In this document: piece after piece, positions 1-6,743 of the stretch | Layout: every line of letters begins with the position of its first letter | Position numbering within the stretch: position 1 is the first letter of the stretch | Source of the DNA: an uncultured Paracoccaceae bacterium | Lineage (GTDB): Bacteria; Pseudomonadota; Alphaproteobacteria; Rhodobacterales; Rhodobacteraceae | Reading direction: 5' to 3' | Assembly (NCBI GenBank): GCA_947495295.1 | Contig: CANLYJ010000004.1 | Coordinates: 1-64,000 of the forward strand | DNA: 64,000 nt | The notes under the pieces: generated by a model | Told to the model about the DNA's origin: nothing | Databases searched by the model: none | The model's input: only the letters and a program-made list of their open reading frames with translations | Translations under genes and position numbers: made by a program

Positions 1-82
1 CTTGGTGGCTACGATGAACAACAAACCCTCTCTTAGCAAATACCGCTATTTGGACCCATAGGCGCTGACGTCAGACAACAGC

Positions 83-178
83 GACCTCACACCTTACGAA
101 TACATCTGCAAAATCTGGACTTCTCAGCCAGATCGATTCATCTTAAATCCGATCCACCAGATGCCGGGACCGAACACG
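83..178 (+). pseudogene. IS481-family transposase, C-terminal remnant
   Basis: Read in the frame of base 83, the sequence gives a peptide beginning DLTPYEYICKIW and ending PIHQMPGPNT. This matches the very conserved C-terminal tail of IS481-type integrase-core transposases (LTPYE..CK.W...P.RF...P.HQMPGLNT). The normal stop after NT is missing, and the reading frame upstream of about base 80 no longer resembles the family and meets a stop at 59-61. Only about 32 codons survive, so this is a broken leftover of an insertion, not a gene. The family assignment is from recalled sequence patterns. Confidence 0.75.
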
Positions 179-549
179 ACCTCAATGTCAAGAATTCAGG
201 GTACAAGTTGGTGGCAGTCCCGGCTTCTCCGATCAAAATTGGGCTGGTAAGCGCTGACACTAAAGAGTTGCAGGATACCTTTTGCATAAAGGGGCAAACG
301 CTGTCCAAAAACACTCGATCTATACAGATCGACCACTTGGATTGAGCGGCGAGAGTCAGTACCATTGACAGGCAAGAACCAGACATCGACACTAGCATAA
401 TAGTTGAAATCCGCGGCGAAAAAATGCAACCGTCGACAGCGTCTCCGGCCATTTCAAACCTGGGGCAGGGTCCCTGCCAAATGCTCAAACCGCTTTTGAC
501 AACCTTCCCAACGGTACCTTCCACCCGAATTTTCAGGGATATGTTCCAT
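179..549. other. Non-coding stretch, no feature recognised
   Basis: The stretch between the transposase remnant and the next gene has no convincing coding frame. The longest open frame here is on the minus strand (138-524), but its translation has no recognisable motif, no ribosome binding site, and it overlaps the transposase tail. The base composition is lower in GC than the core genes to the right. Confidence 0.5.
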
Positions 550-951
550 ATGACCGGTAGCTCAATAATTCTTGTTCTTTATCCATGGTTTGAAGAACAT
601 GGGCCGCAAATGATTCATCCTGATGATCTGAGTAGTTTTAGAAAACTCCAGCCCTACGGTTTGGTGTTTGAGCAGGTAACCGTTGATCGCGACTTTCACA
701 CACTGTCCTATGGCTCCACACACTATCGCGTAAAACCTGACCTGATTAAGCCGATTTTACCGCGTCCTGATAAGGTGTTTGAACTTGGTGATTTGGTCGA
801 TATCCTTGGAGTTGACCACGTAGGTACCGTAATTCTTCGGTCGTGGCATCACACCAAGCGCCGCATTTTCTATAATTTGAGAATAAACGACAAAACAAGC
901 GGTAAACGGTATTGGGCCGAGGACTTAGCTCCTTTACGAACAGAGACCTAA
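550..951 (+). CDS. Small conserved hypothetical protein, DUF6960-like
   Basis: The predicted protein has 133 residues. The N-terminal part (YPWFEEHGPQMIHPDDL, then a PYG...VFE stretch) resembles what I recall of the DUF6960 family: small cytoplasmic proteins of unknown function with a conserved IHPDDL motif. The frame is open from 424, but I place the start at the ATG at 550 because an AGGGA at 535-539 lies about 10 bases upstream and the conserved region begins right there; the ATG at 541 is too close to it. There is no signal peptide or membrane segment. It is followed after 9 bases by another orphan gene and sits between two insertion sequence remnants, which suggests transferred DNA. Function is unknown. 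Confidence 0.6.
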   Translation: MTGSSIILVLYPWFEEHGPQMIHPDDLSSFRKLQPYGLVFEQVTVDRDFHTLSYGSTHYRVKPDLIKPILPRPDKVFELGDLVDILGVDHVGTVILRSWHHTKRRIFYNLRINDKTSGKRYWAEDLAPLRTET

Positions 952-960
952 GTAATCTAT

Positions 961-1308
961 ATGTCGATGAACATTTTTGTTAGCTGGAATGCAGAAACGA
1001 AAGAATCCAGAGGCGTTTACGCAGGCTCGCCTTCAATGCTTAGCTTGGTTTATCCTGTGGCAGATATCATTGAGGCCGAGTACCCGCGGATTTTCGAGAA
1101 ATCTTACCATAGTGTTGAAGCAGGTATGGTTTACTTCGATGATTTGACACCTGATGAGTTCAAGATTGTCTATGAATTGACCTACAAACAGTATGAGCGG
1201 TTTCTAGAAGATCACCCAACAGAAGCAAATCGACGTTGGTCTGGTGCCAAAGGCGAAAATTGGGCGGAATTCATGAAGCCTATGAATGAGGACGATCGCT
1301 TGAGGTAA
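961..1308 (+). CDS. Hypothetical protein (115 aa)
   Basis: I do not recognise this protein. It is 115 residues, acidic, and rich in aromatic residues (Tyr, Phe, Trp), with no signal peptide, membrane helix or cysteine. It begins 9 bases after the stop of the preceding DUF6960-like gene on the same strand, so the two are probably co-transcribed. No good ribosome binding site is visible before the ATG at 961 or the in-frame ATG at 967. Small acidic soluble proteins in such positions are sometimes immunity proteins, but nothing in the sequence proves that here. Lower GC than neighbouring core genes and flanking IS remnants suggest horizontal transfer. Confidence 0.5.
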   Translation: MSMNIFVSWNAETKESRGVYAGSPSMLSLVYPVADIIEAEYPRIFEKSYHSVEAGMVYFDDLTPDEFKIVYELTYKQYERFLEDHPTEANRRWSGAKGENWAEFMKPMNEDDRLR

Positions 1309-1462
1309 GCTCTTGACGTCTTTCTCGCAGAACGGTGTTCCAAGACCATCCTTTAAGAACTTTGAGGTTCGCGATGATCGGCAATGGTCTCGTTGAACAG
1401 CATCAGTTGATCAGCCTAAGGGCATGAACCGCTGCTGTATTTTGAACGTCCGTTTAATTATG

Positions 1463-1562
1463 AGCGCATCGGCGACATGGGCTGCATCGCGACCACAGAC
1501 ATGCCCCTTGGGCGAAGCAATGCTGCATCAACAAGACCGGAAAATTCAAATTCGGTTTTGTC
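1463..1562. repeat. Degenerate direct repeat, copy A
   Basis: This stretch aligns without gaps, with about two thirds identity over its last 62 bases, to the stretch ending at 1736. Both contain an ATGCC block, a GCGAAG..ATGCTGC block and end in TCGG.TTTGTC. The offset is constant at 174 bases. It lies in non-coding DNA immediately left of the IS1182-type element. I see no gene in the surrounding 1309-1739 interval. Confidence 0.55.
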
Positions 1563-1636
1563 CCGCGTCTCGTTGGTTCGATCGGCTCGCGGCGAAAGTG
1601 CAGTCTCGGTTCACGTAAAATCATCACCTGCGAATG

Positions 1637-1736
1637 ACCGGATTGGCGACCGGCGCCGCGACGCAACAACCAGCATGCCGCAACCGCGAAGGGATGCTGC
1701 GTCGGCAAAGCTACGAAATGCAAGATCGGCTTTGTC
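1637..1736. repeat. Degenerate direct repeat, copy B
   Basis: This is the partner of the repeat at 1463-1562, shifted by 174 bases. It contains the blocks ATGCC (1675), GCGAAGGGATGCTGC and GATCGGCTTTGTC. It ends four bases before the left end of the insertion element at 1740, so the element inserted at or next to the repeat. Confidence 0.55.
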
Positions 1737-1739
1737 TGG

Positions 1740-3289
1740 ATAGTGTTGAAAAAGTCCGTTGATTGGACGACCTGACGCTGATTCACTCGTTTTGAGAGTG
1801 GAGGATTTAGCGATGATGGGACCGAGGCAGGTGGCGCAAGGTGCGCTGTTTTACGAGTTCTCGATTGAAGAGTTTGTGCCTGGCGACCATCCGTTGCGCG
1901 GCATAGATCTCTTTCTTGACCTGTCTGACGTTCGACCGCTTTTGGCACCATCCTACAGTTCTCGTGGTCGCCCTTCGATCGACCCCGAGCTGATGATCAG
2001 AATGCTGCTTTTGGGATATTGCCAAGGCATTCGATCCGAGCGCCGCTTGTCCGAAGAGGTGCATGTCAATCTTACCTACAGGTGGTTTTGCAGGCTCGAC
2101 CTGACTGAACCTGTGCCTGACCATTCGACCTTTTCGAAAAACCGGCACGGTCTTTTCCGGGAGAGCGGCTTGTTCCGCCACCTGTTTGAAACGGTGCTAC
2201 AGCGATGCATCGATGAGGGCTTAGTTGGCGGTGAGAGCTTTGGCGTCGATGCCAGCTTGATCCCTGCCAATGCGAACCAGACGCGCGGCATTGATAGCAA
2301 GGAGGGTCTGCCACCCGATCTGACTACGCGCGGCGTTGAGGAATATCTCGAAACGCTGGATGGTGAGTTCATGAACGCCATGTGTTCGAGCGAATGAACG
2401 AACGCTTTTGGCGCGTCCACCAAAGTCGTTCCCAAATACATCTCGCCTGTCGATCCTGCGGCATGCTGGACGGGGGCAGACGGTGGAGCAGTCTTCTTCG
2501 CTTATTCCACCAACTATATGGTGGATTTGGACAATGCAGTGATCGTTGACGTTGAGCCGTCGGTTCCGATCCGAACTGCAGAGGCCTTTGCCGCGCGAAA
2601 GATGATTGATCGGATTGCTGAACGGTTTGGCATGACGCCGGACAAGCTGGTCGGCAATACGGGCTACGGATCAGCAGAGATGTTGGGCTGGCTGGTGGAA
2701 GAGCGCGGCATCGCTCCACACATCCCGGTCTGGGACAAATCGAAACGGACGGACGGCACGTTCTCGCGCGAAGACTTCGTCTACGACCCCACGACCGACA
2801 GCTACACATGCCCCGGCAATAAAGAGCTGAGAACATATCGGCGGAACTTCTCCACGCCGCGCAAGCCGAACGGCGGCAAAGACGGCTTCATCAGATACCG
2901 CGCCTCCAAACATGACTGCGACGCTTGCCCGCTAAAGCCGCAATGCTGCCCAGGGGACCCTGGCAGACGCGTGATGCGATCCGTTCACGAAGCTGCGCGT
3001 GACATCGCCCGGAACATCCGCAAGACCGATGCCTACATGACTTCGTTCATCCAAAGGCGAAAGGTCGAGATGCTCTTCACACATCTGAAGCGATACATCG
3101 GCGTGCCGATGATGCGACTTCGAGGACCCAAAGGCGCTTACGAACAGTTCCAACTCGCAGCTACCGCCCAGAACCTCAGGAAGCTCGCAAAACTGGTCCC
3201 ACAACCAGAACCAACAGCTTGAGAGGAAGATGTCGGCAGCTTTTGTCGCCACCCGCGGGACCCTCAAACACCGACTTCTTCAACACTAT
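1740..3289 (+). mobile_element. IS1182-family insertion sequence
   Basis: The element of about 1.55 kb is delimited by terminal inverted repeats: ATAGTGTTGAAAAAGTC at 1740-1756 and the complement of ATAGTGTTGAAGAAGTC at 3273-3289, which differ at one base of 17. The only gene inside is the interrupted transposase. I could not identify a clear target-site duplication at the flanks. The right end lies about 40 bases from the stop of trpS. Confidence 0.85.
1813..3222 (+). pseudogene. IS1182-family transposase with in-frame stop
   Basis: The translation starts MMGPRQVAQGALFYEFS and runs through the conserved IS1182 pattern: HPLRGIDLFLDL, GRPSIDPELMIRMLL, RSERRLSEEVHVNL, DHSTFSKNR (DUF772-type N-terminal domain), then VDASLI, GYGSAEMLGWLV, a Cys-rich zinc-like knot (CPGNK, CDACPLKPQCC) and a C-terminal KVEMLFTHLKR. 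One TGA at 2395-2397 interrupts the frame; the same frame resumes with KVVPKYISPVDPAACW and continues to the stop at 3222. The sequence next to the stop (GEFMNAMCSSE) is longer than I expect for the family, so a small insertion may have created the stop. Unless the stop is read through, transposition activity is lost. Start chosen at the tandem ATG after GAGG at 1801-1804. Confidence 0.85.
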
Positions 3290-3330
3290 CTCCGCAATCC
3301 GGACATTCGAGCGGGGCGTCATCCCACAAT

Positions 3331-4350
3331 TTACGATCCCCGCAACAGCCCCACGATGTCGTAGGTCTTTTGCAGGATCGGGTCGGCGATGGCCCGTGCC
3401 CGTTCGGATCCGTCGGCAAGGATGCGATCGATTTCGGCCGGGTCGCCCATCAGCCGCGCCATTTCGTCTGAGATGGGGGCCAGTTTGGCGACGGCTAGAT
3501 CGGCAAGGGCGGGTTTGAATGTCCCCCAGCCTGCGCCGGGATATTCCGCGATAACCGCTTCGGGCGTTGTGTCGTTCAGGGCTGCGTAGATTTCGACCAG
3601 ATTGCGCGCCTCTGGCCGGTCAGCCAGCCCTTCGATGGTTTCGGGAAGCGGCTCTGGATCGGTTTTGGCCTTTTTGAACTTCTTGACGATGGTGTCCGCA
3701 TCATCGGTCATGTTGATCCGTTCCATGTCGCTTTCGCCGGATTTCGACATCTTCTTGGTGCCGTCACGCAGGTTCATCACCCGTGTGGCTGGCCCGTCGA
3801 TGATCGGTTCGGTGACGGGGAAGAAATCCACGCCGAAATCATGGTTGAACTTGTTTGCGATGTCGCGGGTCAGTTCGACATGCTGTTTCTGATCCTCACC
3901 CACTGGGACGTGGGTGGCGTGATAAAGCAGGATGTCGGCCGCCATCAGCGACGGGTAGGCATAAAGCCCGAGCGAGACTTTTTCCGCGTTTGACCCGGCC
4001 TTGTCCTTGAACTGCGTCATCCGGTTCATCCAGCCGACGCGGGCGACACAATTGAAGATCCAGCCAAGCTCTGCATGCGCCGCGACCTGCGATTGGTTGA
4101 ACAGAATGGATTTGGTCGGATCGAGACCCGCTGCAAGGTAACCGGCGGCGACCTCGCGGGTGCCATTGGCCAGCTCCTTGGGGTCCTGCCAGACGGTGAT
4201 CGCGTGCAGATCAACGACGCAATAGACGGTTTCCATCTGCCCCTGCATGCCCACGAACCGCTTGATCGCGCCCAGATAATTGCCAAGCTGTAGGCCGCCA
4301 GAGGGTTTGATCCCTGAAAAGACGCGGGGGGTGAATGTCGTGTCGGGCAT
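3331..4350 (-). CDS. trpS: Tryptophanyl-tRNA synthetase
   Basis: This cytoplasmic class Ic aminoacyl-tRNA synthetase attaches tryptophan to tRNA(Trp) using ATP. The 339-residue protein has the HIGH-equivalent LGNYLGA near residue 22, the [15 protein letters not shown] stretch typical of bacterial TrpRS, and the KMSKSGESD signature near residue 202. The length is normal. It is divergent from the rhomboid-like gene, with about 90 bases between starts for both promoters. Its 3' end lies only about 40 bases from the end of the IS1182-type element, which did not disrupt it. Confidence 0.97.
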   Translation of the reverse strand: MPDTTFTPRVFSGIKPSGGLQLGNYLGAIKRFVGMQGQMETVYCVVDLHAITVWQDPKELANGTREVAAGYLAAGLDPTKSILFNQSQVAAHAELGWIFNCVARVGWMNRMTQFKDKAGSNAEKVSLGLYAYPSLMAADILLYHATHVPVGEDQKQHVELTRDIANKFNHDFGVDFFPVTEPIIDGPATRVMNLRDGTKKMSKSGESDMERINMTDDADTIVKKFKKAKTDPEPLPETIEGLADRPEARNLVEIYAALNDTTPEAVIAEYPGAGWGTFKPALADLAVAKLAPISDEMARLMGDPAEIDRILADGSERARAIADPILQKTYDIVGLLRGS

Positions 4351-4439
4351 ATTTTTTTCCGGGGCTGGATTTCAGGGCAGGCGTCGCATACCCATGCCAG
4401 ACAGGCCCGTCAACTTCAACAGCCCGCAAAGGTGCGCCG

Positions 4440-5120
4440 ATGAAACCCGAAAGCCCGGTCAATGTGATCCCGCCGATTGTCATTCTGCTGACCCTGGTGA
4501 TCGTGGGGATCGAACTGGTTTTGCAACTGGCCAATCAGGGGATTGTTGGGGGGCCGCAAGGTGTTGGCTGGCGGTTGGAAGCTGTCCGCGAATATGGCTT
4601 TTCAGGTCGTGTGTTTGAGCAGGTGTTCGAACGGGGCGACTATTCCGTTGATATGCTGAAACGGTTTGTGACCTATCCGTTTATCAATGGCGCGCTGACC
4701 CAAGTGGCCTTTTGCGCCGCCCTGACCCTCGCCCTTGGCAAGTTTGTGGGCGAGTATTATGGCGGCCTGAAAGTGCTGGTGGTCTATCTGTTTTCGGCAA
4801 TATGCGGGGCGGTTGCCTATGGGTTGCTGTCCAGCGGGACCTATCCGCTATTCGGTGGCTTTCCCCCGGTTTACGGGCTGATCGGGGCCTATACCTATGC
4901 GTTATGGCTGCGCCTTTCGCAGGCCGGAGAGAACCAGTTGCTTGCCTTTCGTCTGATCGGTGTCCTTCTGCTGATCCAGTTGATCTATGGTCTGTTCTTT
5001 GGCGTTGTTCCGACATGGATTGCGGAGCTGGCCGGGTTTTTTGCGGGTTTTGGTATTTCGGTGTTACTGGCGCCCGGTGGTTGGGCGGCGTTTCTGGCCC
5101 GGATGCGCCAGCGCGCCTAA
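4440..5120 (+). CDS. Rhomboid-like membrane protein, catalytically inactive
   Basis: The 226-residue protein has about six hydrophobic segments and the rhomboid fold pattern, including YGLIGAYTYALW and AGFFAGFG near the C terminus. In active rhomboid proteases these regions read GxSGxxYGLIGA and HLGGFLAG. Here the serine position reads GGFPPVYGLIGA and the histidine position reads ELAGFFAG, so both catalytic residues are absent. I therefore infer an inner-membrane pseudoprotease, perhaps binding membrane clients like other inactive rhomboids. Start at the ATG at 4440 is chosen from AAAGGT six bases upstream; the longer open frame from 4335 overlaps the divergent trpS promoter. Its 3' end overlaps the end of convergent murJ by four bases. 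Confidence 0.75.
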   Translation: MKPESPVNVIPPIVILLTLVIVGIELVLQLANQGIVGGPQGVGWRLEAVREYGFSGRVFEQVFERGDYSVDMLKRFVTYPFINGALTQVAFCAALTLALGKFVGEYYGGLKVLVVYLFSAICGAVAYGLLSSGTYPLFGGFPPVYGLIGAYTYALWLRLSQAGENQLLAFRLIGVLLLIQLIYGLFFGVVPTWIAELAGFFAGFGISVLLAPGGWAAFLARMRQRA

Positions 5121-6667
5121 CGTCGCAGTGCCTGTTTGAACTCACGCATTTTGAATGCTCCGATCAGCTGTCCGATCCCGAAATAGCTGCCGATCCCGAT
5201 CCCGACCAGTAATGCCAGCGCGGCATAGCGGATCGTGGCCATGCCAAAGAAGGGTGTCATCGCTGCCCCCGCACCCCACAAGATCACCCCCATGCCGATG
5301 GCGGCGATGATGATCCGCCCCAGCCGTTGTTTGAACCGGGTATCGAACGCCGCCGCGTTGCCCATGTTCCGCGATCCATTCCAGAGCAGGAACACTGTTG
5401 CCCAGCCCGTCAGCGATGTCCCTATGGCGGCGGCGATAAACCCGATGATGGGTGACAGGCCGATGGCCAGTGCTGCGTTCAGCACCAGTGCGACCAAAGC
5501 ATAATAGAACGGCCGCTTGGTATCTTCGCGGGCGAAAAACAGCGGTTGCAGCGCCTTTTGCATCACGAATGCGGGCAGGCCCAGCCCATAGATTGCGACG
5601 GCCAGGGCTGTGTTCACCGTGTCACCTGCCCCAAACGCGCCCCTTTCATACAGCACACTGACCAGCGGCAGTGGGATCACCATCAGCGCCGCGGCCGCAG
5701 GAATGGTCAGCGCAAGGCTGAGTTCGCAGGCGCGATTGAACGCGTCCTTGCCCCCCGCCTCATCCCCGCCGCGCAGACGGCGTGACAGATCGGGCAGAAG
5801 AACGACACCGATAGCGATTCCCACCACCCCAAGGGGCAGTTGGTACAGCCGGTCCGCATAGTTCAGCCATGCAACAGCCCCATCAAAGAAACTGGCGACC
5901 TGCCGCCCGACCAGCAGGTTGATTTGCACAACCCCACCAGCAAGGGCGGCGGGGGCAGCGATGATGGCCAGCCTTTTGAGGTCCGGTGTCATCTTGGGCC
6001 AGCCCGGCATGAGCGCAAACCCGGCCCGTTTGGCCGCGACCCAGACCAACATCATCTGGGCAATACCAGCCACCGGCACCGCATAGGCCAGCGTGCTGCC
6101 GATATCGGTTTGGCTGCTGTCGCCAAAGACAGCGCCGATCAGGAGGGCACCGACGAAGATGATATTCAGCAGGACCGGGGCGGCAGCTGCAGCCGCAAAA
6201 CGCCCGGTGGCGTTCAACACACCCGAAAGCAGGGCGGAAAGAGAGATGAAGAGGATATAGGGAAAGGCGATCCGCCCATAGTAGACCGCAAGATCAAACC
6301 GGTCGGAACCTAGAAAGCCGCTGGCCATCATTGTCACCAATGCGGGCATCGCGATCACCCCGATCACGGTGAACATGGTCAGAATCCCGGCCAGCCCGAC
6401 AAAGGCGTCTTGCGCGAAGCGGTGCGCGTCGTCATCGCCTTCCAACTTCTTGGAGAACATCGGCACGAAGGCCATATTAAATGCGCCTTCGGCAAAAAAG
6501 CGGCGGAAGAGGTTGGGAAGGGAAAAGGCGACAAGAAACGCCTCTGCCACGGGGCCGGTGCCGAGGAAGGCTGCGATCATGATGTCGCGGACAAAGCCCA
6601 GTACCCGGCTGAGCAGGGTCCAGATACCCACTGTGAAGAAGCCAGCCATGAGACGGATCGGTTTCAT
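5117..6667 (-). CDS. murJ: Lipid II flippase MurJ
   Basis: MurJ moves lipid-linked peptidoglycan precursor across the inner membrane. The protein of about 516 residues has some 14 hydrophobic helices and the N-terminal MurJ pattern (TLLSRVLGFVRDIMIAAFLG, then FRRFFAEGAFNMAFVP). The start is placed at ATG 6667, with GAGG eight bases upstream, because the 13 extra codons of the longer frame (to 6706) read through a palindromic hairpin region. It lies downstream of glnD on the same strand, an arrangement I recall as common in Rhodobacterales, separated by about 75 bases containing two hairpins. Confidence 0.95.
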   Translation of the reverse strand: MKPIRLMAGFFTVGIWTLLSRVLGFVRDIMIAAFLGTGPVAEAFLVAFSLPNLFRRFFAEGAFNMAFVPMFSKKLEGDDDAHRFAQDAFVGLAGILTMFTVIGVIAMPALVTMMASGFLGSDRFDLAVYYGRIAFPYILFISLSALLSGVLNATGRFAAAAAAPVLLNIIFVGALLIGAVFGDSSQTDIGSTLAYAVPVAGIAQMMLVWVAAKRAGFALMPGWPKMTPDLKRLAIIAAPAALAGGVVQINLLVGRQVASFFDGAVAWLNYADRLYQLPLGVVGIAIGVVLLPDLSRRLRGGDEAGGKDAFNRACELSLALTIPAAAALMVIPLPLVSVLYERGAFGAGDTVNTALAVAIYGLGLPAFVMQKALQPLFFAREDTKRPFYYALVALVLNAALAIGLSPIIGFIAAAIGTSLTGWATVFLLWNGSRNMGNAAAFDTRFKQRLGRIIIAAIGMGVILWGAGAAMTPFFGMATIRYAALALLVGIGIGSYFGIGQLIGAFKMREFKQALRR

Positions 6668-6679
6668 CGGCGCGGCCTC

Positions 6680-6726
6680 AAAGTTTTTTGAAAAACTTTG
6701 TACCAATTTTTTTCAAAAAAAATTGG
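6680..6726. repeat. Twin AT-rich palindromes between glnD and murJ
   Basis: Two adjacent hairpins fill the gap. The first has arms AAAGTTTTT (6680-6688) and AAAAACTTT (6691-6699) with a two-base loop. The second has arms CCAATTTTTTT (6703-6713) and AAAAAAATTGG (6716-6726). They lie downstream of glnD in the direction of transcription and may terminate, slow or stabilise the glnD-murJ transcript. Confidence 0.7.
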
Positions 6727-6743
6727 CCCCGTTGCAAAACCCG

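Noticed and set aside
2-61. A 19-codon open tail from the left edge ending in TAG
   Set aside because: It is too short to support, and its frame is the one that becomes the transposase tail only after a stop.
138-524. A 128-codon minus-strand open frame near the left edge
   Set aside because: It overlaps the IS481 transposase tail, has no ribosome binding site or recognisable motif, and looks like an antisense shadow of decayed DNA.
1424-1951. Open frames on both strands left of and across the IS left end
   Set aside because: They lie in the degenerate repeat or antisense to the transposase and cross the inverted repeat; no family motif is visible.
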